Both the position numbers and the translations under genes were made by a program. The notes under the pieces are model-generated. The model was not told the DNA's origin and searched no databases. It saw only the letters and a program-made list of their open reading frames with translations. Below, piece by piece: positions 1-6,359 of a stretch of 8,417 bases of DNA. The first letter of the stretch is position 1. Each line of letters begins with the position of its first letter. Origin of the DNA: Bacillota bacterium (GTDB lineage Bacteria > Bacillota > Clostridia > Clostridiales > Clostridiaceae); assembly GCA_023424785.1 (NCBI GenBank), contig JAFADP010000177.1, positions 1 through 8,417 of the forward strand, written 5' to 3'.

Positions 1-294
1 AATCATGTAATAGTGGATAATGACAATAATGCATATGTTATAGATATAGAAGGAGCAAGATTTTTTGATTTAGAGTATGAAGAAAGCTTCTTGAAAATTA
101 GATTTAATAATAACTATAAATATTTAAGGAATAATAATTTAGATGAAAAAAGAATGGAATTTTATCACATATGCCATTGTTGTGGGAACTTAGCTGGAGC
201 TTATGAACTTTTATATAAAAATTACTATGATACAGAAGATGTTTTAGGAATGATACATTACTTTAAAAAAGCTATACAGTCTGTGTGTTTGTAA
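1..294 (+). CDS. Phosphotransferase-like protein, C-terminal part (5' end outside window)
   Basis: The reading frame is open from the first base, so this is the 3' end of a longer gene. A GTG at 13 is in frame but has no ribosome-binding site and should not be taken as the start. The visible 97 residues begin with an N-H-V-I-V-D stretch followed by VIDIEG and an acidic F-D-L-E-Y-E segment. This layout resembles the end of the catalytic loop and the metal-binding Asp region of aminoglycoside phosphotransferase/choline kinase folds, where an Asn is followed about ten residues later by I-D-x-E/D-G. The remainder is helical, with a Cys-rich CHCCG stretch. The N-lobe and the HGD catalytic motif lie outside the window, so the substrate cannot be inferred. 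No clear terminator follows. The family assignment is moderately sure. Confidence 0.6.
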   Translation, partial: NHVIVDNDNNAYVIDIEGARFFDLEYEESFLKIRFNNNYKYLRNNNLDEKRMEFYHICHCCGNLAGAYELLYKNYYDTEDVLGMIHYFKKAIQSVCL

Positions 295-342
295 GAATAA
301 TAAAATAATATTCAAATTTACAATGAGTGGGCGTCTAAAAAA

Positions 343-427
343 CAGGTGATTTTCTTTGTTTAAATAAGGACTTTGTGTTTTAACTCAGTTGAAACACCTG
401 CACCCCTAAAGAAAACTATATTAGGGG
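343..427 (+). promoter_or_regulatory. Structured untranslated leader upstream of the hydrolase
   Basis: Three stems can be drawn. Stem A pairs CAGGTG (343-348) with CACCTG (395-400). Stem B is a 10-bp hairpin, 375-384 with 388-397, with a 3-base TCA loop and one G-U pair. Stem C pairs CCCCTAA (403-409) with TTAGGGG (421-427) around an 11-base loop. Stems A and B share 395-397, so they cannot both form fully. No U-run follows any stem, so this is not an intrinsic terminator. It matches no riboswitch class I recognise (not T-box, TPP, SAM, preQ1-I, fluoride or c-di-GMP). It may be a cis-regulatory RNA for the gene at 511 or simply a fortuitous fold. The rest of 295-510 shows nothing else I can support. 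Confidence 0.35.
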
Positions 428-510
428 AGAAATTGGAAAAGAGATTTGCATGCCATTCTAAAAAGTGGATTAGAAGAGGTATGAAATTGAAAAGAAAGTA
501 GAGAAGGAAT

Positions 511-1584
511 ATGTTAATAGTGATTTGTATTTTGATTGTACTTATTTTAATTATGTTGTTAATTATTTTGCCTCCTAGCACAGGAAAAACTAAGGTGTTT
601 TTAGATGAAAATGGAGAAATAATTCAAGGGAGCATTTCAGAAAAAACATATGTAGAGATAAATGGTGTTAAGCAAGGAATGTTTATTAAGGGTAAAAATA
701 TTAACAATCAAGTATTGCTTTTTGTTCATGGTGGCCCACTTATGCCAGAATATTTTCTTAATGATAAATATCCAACAGGTCTTGAAGAGTATTTTACTAT
801 TTGTTGGTGGGAGCAACCTGGAGTAGGGTTATCCTATAGCTCTGATATTTCTAAAGAAGATTTAACTTTAAATGCAATAATAGAGGATACTATAGTGGTT
901 ACTAACTTTTTGAGAGAGAAATTTGATAAAGATAAAATATATCTTTTAGGTCATTCATGGGGGAGTTTTGTAGCTATACAAGCTGCTTATATAAGGCCTG
1001 AATTATATAATGCTTACATTGGAATGGGGCAAATTACAAATCAAAAGGAATCAGAAAAGATAGCATATAAATACATGATAGATGAGTATTCTAAGTTAGG
1101 AAATAAAAAAATGGTTAATAAGCTAAAGGAATATTCAATTGATACATTTGATGAAGAGTTAATTAAGTACTATAAATCATCTTTACGTGATACAGCAATG
1201 CATCAGTTAGGAATTGGAACAACACATGATATGCATTCAGTATTTACAGGCATATTTATACCTGTAATGAAATGCAGAGGGTATACTCTAGAAGAAAAAA
1301 TTAATATTTGGAGAGGTAAAGCTTATGTAAGAAATAATACAAATCTTATTAATGAGTATCTTTTTGTAGACATACCATCTATGATATCGGAATTAGAAGT
1401 ACCATGCTATTTTATTTCAGGAGAATATGATTACACTGTATCTTGGAAATTAGTAGAAGAGTATTATAAAGATTTAAAAGCACCTCATAAAGGGTTTTAT
1501 TTATTTGAAAATTCAGCTCATAGTCCTATGTTTGAGGAACCAGAAAAATTTATTGATATTATGGTAAATGATGTATTAAAGTAA
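511..1584 (+). CDS. Membrane-anchored alpha/beta hydrolase, proline iminopeptidase-like (S33 type)
   Basis: A 357-residue serine hydrolase. Residues 2-20 are almost purely hydrophobic and probably act as an uncleaved N-terminal anchor, placing the enzyme on the outer face of the membrane. The alpha/beta fold carries HGGP at 73-76 (oxyanion loop typical of prolyl aminopeptidases), WWEQPGVG at 99-106, and the nucleophile elbow GHSWGS at 147-152 with Ser149. The likely acid is Asp307 (GEYDY) and the likely base His337 (SAHSP), so the triad is complete. Residues 180-285 form a probable cap domain that would set specificity. The family splits N-terminal residues from small peptides, but many members act on esters or amides, so the substrate is unknown. 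AGAAGG at 502-507 lies 3 bases before the ATG, which is close. An in-frame ATG at 481 is separated from this start by a TAG at 499. The upstream spacer may fold into a regulatory leader. Confidence 0.8.
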   Translation: MLIVICILIVLILIMLLIILPPSTGKTKVFLDENGEIIQGSISEKTYVEINGVKQGMFIKGKNINNQVLLFVHGGPLMPEYFLNDKYPTGLEEYFTICWWEQPGVGLSYSSDISKEDLTLNAIIEDTIVVTNFLREKFDKDKIYLLGHSWGSFVAIQAAYIRPELYNAYIGMGQITNQKESEKIAYKYMIDEYSKLGNKKMVNKLKEYSIDTFDEELIKYYKSSLRDTAMHQLGIGTTHDMHSVFTGIFIPVMKCRGYTLEEKINIWRGKAYVRNNTNLINEYLFVDIPSMISELEVPCYFISGEYDYTVSWKLVEEYYKDLKAPHKGFYLFENSAHSPMFEEPEKFIDIMVNDVLK

Positions 1585-1629
1585 TTGGATATAAAAAGTG
1601 TTTGAGTTATATATAGAACATTGATATGA

Positions 1630-1719
1630 GGATATAAAGTTGGTATATCTAGACCTACAGATAATGAAATTCAAGAAATGAAAGAAGGACTTTTATTAGA
1701 ATTAAATCAATTATTATAA
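1630..1719 (+). pseudogene. Possible remnant of a coding sequence (C-terminal tail)
   Basis: Between the hydrolase and the next gene a short frame stays open from 1630 and ends at TAA 1717-1719. It has no start codon with a ribosome-binding site, and an in-frame TGA lies at 1627. The 29 encoded residues include the pieces SRPTDNEIQEM and LLLELNQLL, which read like the amphipathic C-terminal helix of a real protein and not like random AT-rich translation. I do not recognise the parent family. It could equally be a chance open frame. Apart from this, 1585-1738 holds nothing I can support. Confidence 0.2.
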
Positions 1720-1736
1720 GAACAATTCTGATAATA

Positions 1737-1747
1737 AAAAGGGGTGA
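1737..1747 (+). promoter_or_regulatory. Ribosome-binding site that points to an ATA start codon
   Basis: AAAAGGGGTGA resembles the clostridial Shine-Dalgarno consensus AAAGGAGGTGA with one substitution and one missing base. Its G-rich core ends eight bases before ATA 1753-1755 and over 40 bases before TTG 1786. The spacing therefore supports the ATA as the initiation point. Confidence 0.55.
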
Positions 1748-1752
1748 GTTAA

Positions 1753-2235
1753 ATAAAAAAATATATTAACCTAAGAGAATTATTATTGTTTAGTGAGGTA
1801 GGATTTCTAGTATATTGGTTTGCAAATTCAGTATTATGGATACCTTGGAAGATAAATGAGTATTTAGGGATAGGTGTTATGATAGTATTAGTTCCAATAT
1901 TATGGGGAACAGCATCAATATTTTGTCTTAATAGAATATCTGAGAAATGTTGGAAATTTAAAAAGTATATTATAGGTATAATTTTTCTTATTATAGGAAT
2001 AATATCAGACTTCTATTTCTTTTGTATATGGAGAAATATACCGGATGAACTATATAAGCCAACAACTTTTGCAGCATATGTATTAGTATTTTTAGCACCA
2101 ATAATAATGGGTAAATTTAATGAAAATAGTGTAAAGAATGAAATTTATAATATAACTAATAAGAATTTAATTATTATTTTTATTTTTGGATGTATTTTTT
2201 TAGCATGTACTTTATTATCAGTTAGGTATTGGTAA
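1753..2235 (+). CDS. Small multi-pass membrane protein, unknown function, probable ATA start
   Basis: The frame encodes four or five hydrophobic segments. Counted from the proposed ATA start they lie at about 16-31, 37-59, 71-92, 103-119 and 138-156, in a protein of 160 residues. I do not recognise the family. The start is unusual. The first standard in-frame codon is a TTG at 1786 with no good ribosome-binding site. A strong one, AAAAGGGGTGA (1737-1747), sits ideally for the ATA at 1753, and the codons after it read K-K-Y-I-N-L-R-E, a typical start for a clostridial membrane protein. An in-frame TAA at 1750-1752 precludes anything earlier. Either ATA is used as a weak start, or a former ATG has mutated and expression is reduced, with TTG as fallback. 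It is followed in the same direction by the HAD gene 65 bases later and probably shares its transcript. Confidence 0.6.
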   Translation: MKKYINLRELLLFSEVGFLVYWFANSVLWIPWKINEYLGIGVMIVLVPILWGTASIFCLNRISEKCWKFKKYIIGIIFLIIGIISDFYFFCIWRNIPDELYKPTTFAAYVLVFLAPIIMGKFNENSVKNEIYNITNKNLIIIFIFGCIFLACTLLSVRYW

Positions 2236-2300
2236 TTAAAATGTGAAAAAGATTTCGGAAAAACATCTTTAGTTAATGAAAAAAGGCAGGGGGTAAATAA

Positions 2301-2969
2301 ATGATAAAAACTATTATTTTTGATATGGATGGAGTATTATTTGATACAGAAAAAATATATGATGAAGCTTGGAAAATCATATTGAAGGAAAAGAATATTA
2401 AGGATATAGAATATATTATTTCGGGATGCAGAGGTCTTACTGTTGAAGATAGTGAAAGATTTATAGATGAAAAACTTAATGGTGAGTTTTCAGGAAAAGA
2501 GTGCTTGAAGGAGCTTTTATTAAAATATAATGAAATTATTGAATTAAGAGGAGTACCTTTAAAAAAAGGTGTTTGTGAATTACTTTCGTATTTAAAAGAA
2601 AATAATTATGAAATTGGACTTGCATCTTCAACACATAAAGATATGGTTATTCATCATTTAAAGAATGCTAATATATTTGAATACTTTAGTGAAGTAATCA
2701 CAGGAGATATGGTTGAAAAGGGAAAGCCTGAACCTGATATTTATCTTTTGGCTTGTAGTAAATTAAATAAAAAACCTGAGGAATGTATAGCAGTTGAAGA
2801 TTCTATTTGTGGTGTTACAGCTGCAATAAAAGCAGGTATGAAGACAATAATGGTACCTGATACTGTAAAACCAACAGATAATATTAAAGAACAGCTTTAT
2901 AATAAGTCAGATTCATTATTGGAAGTGAAGGAGTTTTTAAAGGGGAATGAAAACTCAATTAAAAATTAA
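2301..2969 (+). CDS. HAD-superfamily hydrolase, beta-phosphoglucomutase/phosphatase-like
   Basis: A 222-residue subfamily IA HAD enzyme with all catalytic motifs. Motif I is FDMDGVLFDTE, with nucleophile Asp8 and acid/base Asp10. Motif II is LASST, with Ser109. Motif III is the Lys of GKPEPD at 141-146 (Lys142). Motif IV is VEDS at 165-168 (Glu166, Asp167), binding Mg2+. Residues about 15-85 form the helical cap that gates the active site. The family includes beta-phosphoglucomutase, phosphoglycolate phosphatase and sugar-phosphate phosphatases; DMDGVLFDTE followed by GKPEPDIY fits the mutase/sugar-phosphatase branch, but the substrate cannot be set from sequence alone. CAGGGGG at 2287-2293 precedes the ATG by seven bases. 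The 3' end overlaps the kinase gene by 23 bases, implying coupled translation. Confidence 0.85.
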   Translation: MIKTIIFDMDGVLFDTEKIYDEAWKIILKEKNIKDIEYIISGCRGLTVEDSERFIDEKLNGEFSGKECLKELLLKYNEIIELRGVPLKKGVCELLSYLKENNYEIGLASSTHKDMVIHHLKNANIFEYFSEVITGDMVEKGKPEPDIYLLACSKLNKKPEECIAVEDSICGVTAAIKAGMKTIMVPDTVKPTDNIKEQLYNKSDSLLEVKEFLKGNENSIKN

Positions 2970-3789
2970 TTGGATTAAAGAAAGATGGTCGTTAGATGAT
3001 ATTGAAAAGATATATGAATTTAATAATAAAGCTGTTTATAGTGCAAAATCAATTAAATGGGGCAATGTTATTATAAAAATAAATGAAAATAAAGATGAAT
3101 TAGCAAGCGAATATAATATGTTGAAGGAATTAGATGGTGAAGGTAGTTGTAGAGTATTTGTATATGATTCTGAATATGGAATATTGATTGAAGAAAGAAT
3201 TATTCCAGGAACAGAATTAAGAAAAGAACAAAGAGCCGAGAGTCGTATTAGTCATTTTATAGAAGTATTTCAAAGTATTCATAAGGAAATCGATAATGAG
3301 AATAGTTTTGAAACATATTTAGATTGGTTAATAAGAGCAGATAGATTTTGTATTGAAAATAATATAGAAGAGGTTCTAAGAGAAAATATGCATAAGGCAC
3401 TTATTATTGGACAAGAAATGTTTAATAAATATAGTGAAAGGGTATTATTACATGGTGATTTGCATCATGATAATATTTTGAAGAATGATAATGGTGATTA
3501 TTTTATGATTGATCCTAAAGGAATTATTGGACCAGCTATATTTGATATACCAAGATATATTTTAAATGAGATTGATTTTGTTTCAGAGGATGAGAGGAAA
3601 AGACATATACGTCATATTATAGATTTAATAAGTGAAAAAATTAAATATCCTGTTAGTGACATTATAAAACTATTTTTTATGGAAGTAATTTTAGCTAATG
3701 TGTGGAATGTTGAAGATGGTATAAAACCTAATATGAATCAAGTATTAATGGCAGTAGAAGTTGTTAAAAAAGAGTATAGAAGCAGATAA
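2947..3789 (+). CDS. APH(6)/hydroxyurea kinase-family phosphotransferase
   Basis: A 280-residue kinase with the protein-kinase-like fold. VIIKI at 41-45 gives the ATP-binding Lys44, and a Glu near 52-55 is the likely partner. The catalytic loop is LLHGDLHHDNIL, with Asp171 and Asn176. The Mg2+ Asp189 sits in MIDPKGIIGPAIFDI. The H-G-D-L-H-H-x-N then I-D-P-K-G-x-I-G combination is characteristic of the aminoglycoside 6-phosphotransferase/hydroxyurea kinase family (APH_6_hur, StrB-like) and differs from choline kinase or APH(3') types. Characterised relatives phosphorylate streptomycin or hydroxyurea; this one could act on an antibiotic or on an unknown small metabolite. The ATG overlaps the end of the HAD gene. 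The G-run at 2942-2945 is unusually close to it, suggesting translational coupling. No obvious terminator follows. Confidence 0.8.
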   Translation: MKTQLKINWIKERWSLDDIEKIYEFNNKAVYSAKSIKWGNVIIKINENKDELASEYNMLKELDGEGSCRVFVYDSEYGILIEERIIPGTELRKEQRAESRISHFIEVFQSIHKEIDNENSFETYLDWLIRADRFCIENNIEEVLRENMHKALIIGQEMFNKYSERVLLHGDLHHDNILKNDNGDYFMIDPKGIIGPAIFDIPRYILNEIDFVSEDERKRHIRHIIDLISEKIKYPVSDIIKLFFMEVILANVWNVEDGIKPNMNQVLMAVEVVKKEYRSR

Positions 3790-3801
3790 AAAATATAAAT
3801 A

Positions 3802-3933
3802 GTTGCATCTCAAATTAGAAATGGAAAGTATCCCAAAGAAGGATTTAATATCTTTTATCATATTGCTGGACTTTTTGGACAGAGACTTTGGTTTTATGGA
3901 AAAACTAAGAATTATTCTATATTACACAAATAA
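3802..3933 (+). pseudogene. Possible degenerate coding remnant
   Basis: After the kinase gene a frame is open for 43 codons (GTT 3802 to TAA 3931-3933), without a start codon or ribosome-binding site. Its translation has a protein-like aromatic/basic composition (pieces: NGKYPKEGFNIFYHIAGLFG, LWFYGKTKNY). A second frame starting at ATG 3821 is also open to 3937 but lacks a ribosome-binding site. I do not recognise a family. It may be the tail of a decayed gene or chance. The rest of 3790-3956 holds nothing else I can support. Confidence 0.2.
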
Positions 3934-3960
3934 ATGAAAAAATAAAATACAAAAATTTTA

Positions 3961-4000
3961 CTTACATTTAAAAAATTTCATATGATATAATAAATGTAAG
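3961..4000 (+). promoter_or_regulatory. Perfect 10-bp inverted repeat around a promoter (likely operator)
   Basis: CTTACATTTA (3961-3970) and TAAATGTAAG (3991-4000) are exact reverse complements separated by 20 bp. A TATAAT (3986-3991) lies just inside the right arm. A weak -35 candidate, TTACAT (3962-3967, 18-bp spacing), lies within the left arm. A protein bound to the arms would cover the -35 region and the start of transcription (about 3998). No U-run follows, so it is not a terminator. The binding protein is unknown. The promoter call rests mainly on the perfect -10 box. Confidence 0.5.
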
Positions 4001-4003
4001 GCG

Positions 4004-4048
4004 AGTAGTTTTTACAACGTAAATCCAGTTGAAAAAGCTACTTTTTTT
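4004..4048 (+). terminator. Intrinsic terminator (possible attenuator) before the CarD-like gene
   Basis: Bases 4004-4013 pair with 4033-4042, including one G-U. After one A-A mismatch, CAAC (4015-4018) pairs with GTTG (4028-4031), closing a 9-base loop. The stem is followed directly by a run of seven T (4042-4048). It lies downstream of the TATAAT at 3986 and ends seven bases before the ribosome-binding site of the gene at 4071. It would either end read-through from upstream or make the gene depend on read-through, with a product of about 50 nt when termination occurs. Confidence 0.7.
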
Positions 4049-4070
4049 ATTTTTAAAAGGAGAGGATTTT

Positions 4071-4559
4071 ATGTTTAAAATTAATGACTATATAATGTAT
4101 GGAACAACAGGAGTCTGTAAAGTAGTAGATATAAAAGAAGAAAAGTTTATAAATAGTACAAAAAAAGTGTGTTATGTGTTGAGTCCTATTTATTCTAAAA
4201 ATACAATAATAAAGATTCCAATAGATAATGATAAAATTTCTATGAGAAAAGTAATTAGTAAAGATGAAGTTAGTTCATTAATATATAATATGCCTAATAA
4301 TGATACTATCTGGATAGATGATGATAGGGAAAGAAGTGAGAAGTTTAAATCAATGCTTAGAAGCGGAAACTGTAAAGAATTAATAACATTGGTGAAAAGT
4401 ATATATTCTAAGAGAAAATTAAGTGGTAAATCTTCATATAAGAATGATAATGAAATTATGATATTAGCGGAAAAATTATTAAATGAGGAATTTTCAGTTA
4501 TATTGAAAATTAAACCTGAAGAGGTTAAATCATATATATTAAGCCATGTTCCACAATAA
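4071..4559 (+). CDS. CarD/CdnL-family transcriptional regulator
   Basis: A 162-residue protein. Residues 1-70 form a CarD_TRCF_RID domain: it opens with FKINDYIMYGTTGVCKVVDI, followed by VCYVLSPIY and IIKIPIDNDKISMRKVISKDEV. This domain binds the beta subunit of RNA polymerase. Residues about 80-162 are a helical CdnL-type domain (WIDDDRERSEKF, then a D-x-x-I-x-x-x-AEKLLNEEF stretch) that in relatives contacts promoter DNA at the upstream edge of the bubble. Such proteins stabilise open complexes, notably at rRNA promoters in mycobacteria; the role in this organism is inferred. The ATG at 4071 is preferred because AAAAGGAGAGG (4055-4065) precedes it. An in-frame TTG at 4029 lies inside the terminator stem and is rejected. 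Regulation looks layered: an inverted repeat at the promoter, then a terminator in the leader. The 187-base spacer after it shows only weak AT-rich promoter-like sequence. Confidence 0.85.
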   Translation: MFKINDYIMYGTTGVCKVVDIKEEKFINSTKKVCYVLSPIYSKNTIIKIPIDNDKISMRKVISKDEVSSLIYNMPNNDTIWIDDDRERSEKFKSMLRSGNCKELITLVKSIYSKRKLSGKSSYKNDNEIMILAEKLLNEEFSVILKIKPEEVKSYILSHVPQ

Positions 4560-4663
4560 AATAAAGCATATTTATATTTTAAAATTATTAATAGCTAAGC
4601 TTAAAAGAAACAATAAATTTAGTTAATATTAAAAAAAATCCAATAAAAATATCATAGTAATAA

Positions 4664-4669
4664 TATAAT
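4664..4669 (+). promoter_or_regulatory. Candidate -10 box for the transporter operon
   Basis: A perfect TATAAT lies 78 bases before the transporter start in the spacer 4560-4746. No convincing -35 box stands 16 to 18 bp upstream, and the region is so AT-rich that chance matches are likely. No T-box, SAM or other amino-acid-sensing leader could be recognised here. Confidence 0.25.
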
Positions 4670-4746
4670 GCAAAATATATTGAAATTATATTAAAAATGC
4701 AGTATATTTAAAATTAATTAATAAATATGTAGAAAAAGGAGTTATC

Positions 4747-6252
4747 ATGGAAAACAACAGAGAACAGTGGGGAAGTAAAGTGGGATTTATACTTGCAGCT
4801 GTTGGATCAGCTGTAGGTTTGGGAAATATTTGGAGATTTCCTTATTTAGTTTATAATAATGGAGGAGGAGCATTCTTAGTTCCTTATTTCGTAGCAATTA
4901 TTACAGCTGCTATTCCATTATTAATATTAGAATATGGTATGGGGCATAAGTATAGGGCATCAACACCTTTAGCATTAGCTAGAGCAAATAGGAAATGGGA
5001 ATGGCTTGGTTGGTGGCCTACTATAAATGCATTTTTCATACTAACATATTATTCAATGATTTTAAGTTGGGCTATTAAGTTCTTTACATTAAGCTTTAAT
5101 AAAGGATGGGGAGCAGACCCTAACAACTATTTTTACAATGATTTCTTAAAATTATCATCATCACCATTTGATTTTAGTGCTATAATATGGCCAATTCTTT
5201 TAGGAATAGCAGCATTATGGCTTGTTAATTGGTTTATATGCTATAAGGGTGTAAAAGGTGGAATAGAAAAATTAAACAAAGTATTATTACCTCTATTAAT
5301 AATAATTATGATAATAATAGTTATTAAAGGTGTTACTTTAGAAGGTGCTACACTTGGTCTAAATAAGTTATTTACACCAGATTGGAGTAAGATGAAGGAT
5401 CCTAATGTTTGGATTGCAGCTTACGGTCAAGTATTCTTCTCATTAAGTGTAGGTATGGGAATAATGATGACTTATTCAAGTTACTTACCTAAGAAGTCAG
5501 ATATTAATAACAGTGCATTTATGACAAGCTTCGCTAATTGTGGGTTTGAGTTTTTATGTGCTATAGGTGTATTTGCTATATTAGGATTTATGGCAACTAG
5601 TCAAGGTGTAGGTGTAGATGAAGTAGTATCTAGTGGAATTGGACTTGCATTTATTGTATTCCCTAAAGTATTTAGTATGATGGGAGTATGGGGTAATATT
5701 TTAGGAGTATTATTCTTTGCATGTTTAGTTTTTGCAGGATTAACATCTTCAGTATCTCTAGTAGAAGCTGTAACAGCACCTATTATAGATAAAACTGGAT
5801 GGGCAAGAAAGAAAGTAGTTACTATTATATGTATAGTTGGATTTGTTGTAAGTATAGCCTTTGCAACAAATGCAGGATTATATTTACTAGATATAATAGA
5901 TAACTTTATTAATAATTATGGAATAGTAGTTGTAGGATTATTAGAAGCCTTTGTAATAGGATGGATAGTAAAAGCAGATACTATACGTAACCATACAAAT
6001 TCTGTTTCATATTTCAGAATAGGAAAGTGGTGGAACATAACAATAAAATATATTACTCCAGCTATATTAGCGTTCATGTTAATAAATAGTATAATAACAG
6101 AAATTAAAACTCCTTATGAAGGATATTCAAGATCAGCATTATTTGTATATGGATGGGCAATTATTGGTCTTGGAATAATAGGAGCATTATTAATTAGTAG
6201 AAAGCCATGGAACAATAAAAATATAGAAGATAATGAAAGTGAGGCGTGTTAA
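4747..6252 (+). CDS. NSS-family sodium-dependent amino-acid transporter (MetP-like large subunit)
   Basis: A 501-residue, about 12-helix inner-membrane symporter of the neurotransmitter:sodium symporter family (LeuT fold). The TM1 signature VGFILAAVGSAVGLGNIWRF at 12-31 contains the unwound Na+/substrate segment. TM6 has FFSLSVGMGIMMTYSSY at 230-246. TM8 has AGLTSS at 330-335, where Thr333 and Ser334 align with the Na2-site residues of LeuT. Family members import amino acids with Na+. The substrate here is probably a neutral or hydrophobic amino acid; methionine/alanine is suggested by the MetS-type micropeptide encoded one base downstream, as in the MetPS importer of Corynebacterium glutamicum. 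AAAGGAG, six bases before the ATG, fixes the start. Nothing in the gene is disrupted. The two genes share the terminator at 6360. Confidence 0.9.
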   Translation: MENNREQWGSKVGFILAAVGSAVGLGNIWRFPYLVYNNGGGAFLVPYFVAIITAAIPLLILEYGMGHKYRASTPLALARANRKWEWLGWWPTINAFFILTYYSMILSWAIKFFTLSFNKGWGADPNNYFYNDFLKLSSSPFDFSAIIWPILLGIAALWLVNWFICYKGVKGGIEKLNKVLLPLLIIIMIIIVIKGVTLEGATLGLNKLFTPDWSKMKDPNVWIAAYGQVFFSLSVGMGIMMTYSSYLPKKSDINNSAFMTSFANCGFEFLCAIGVFAILGFMATSQGVGVDEVVSSGIGLAFIVFPKVFSMMGVWGNILGVLFFACLVFAGLTSSVSLVEAVTAPIIDKTGWARKKVVTIICIVGFVVSIAFATNAGLYLLDIIDNFINNYGIVVVGLLEAFVIGWIVKADTIRNHTNSVSYFRIGKWWNITIKYITPAILAFMLINSIITEIKTPYEGYSRSALFVYGWAIIGLGIIGALLISRKPWNNKNIEDNESEAC

Positions 6253-6253
6253 C

Positions 6254-6355
6254 ATGACTGGAACAGCAATTACTTTTTTAGCAATAGGTTCTACAGTATT
6301 ATATGGTGGATTAATAACTACTATAATCATATCAATAAGAAACGGGAAAAAATAA
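6254..6355 (+). CDS. metS: MetS-type small subunit of NSS transporter (33 residues)
   Basis: A short gene that begins one base after the transporter's stop codon. The product has a short polar start (MTGTA), one hydrophobic helix at about residues 6-27, and a basic tail ending RNGKK. This is the layout of the MetS/MaAIMP small-subunit family, which is encoded immediately after NSS-type methionine/alanine importers; in C. glutamicum MetS is required with MetP for transport. GTGAGG (6239-6244), inside the end of the transporter gene, sits nine bases before the ATG, so translation is probably coupled. The helix would insert N-out/C-in by the positive-inside rule and sit beside the large subunit. 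Assignment rests on position, length and composition; the symbol is by analogy. Confidence 0.8.
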   Translation: MTGTAITFLAIGSTVLYGGLITTIIISIRNGKK

Positions 6356-6359
6356 AAAT

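Noticed and set aside
360..581. 73-codon open frame on the minus strand
   Set aside because: It overlaps the start of the hydrolase and the structured leader, has no convincing ribosome-binding site, and its hydrophobic half is just the antisense of the hydrolase anchor.
2242..2303. Frame with a GKTSL piece resembling a P-loop between the membrane protein and HAD genes
   Set aside because: Too short, no start and no supporting Walker B or flanking homology; best read as a normal intergenic spacer with a ribosome-binding site.
3821..3937. 38-codon ATG-initiated frame after the kinase gene
   Set aside because: No ribosome-binding site, and it overlaps another equally open frame; likely chance.
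4029..4070. TTG start extending the CarD-like protein by 14 residues
   Set aside because: The TTG lies inside the terminator stem and has no ribosome-binding site, while ATG 4071 has an excellent one and begins the conserved domain.
4560..4746. Possible amino-acid-sensing riboswitch or T-box before the transporter
   Set aside because: No T-box sequence, SAM-type core or terminator/antiterminator pair is visible in this 187-base AT-rich spacer.
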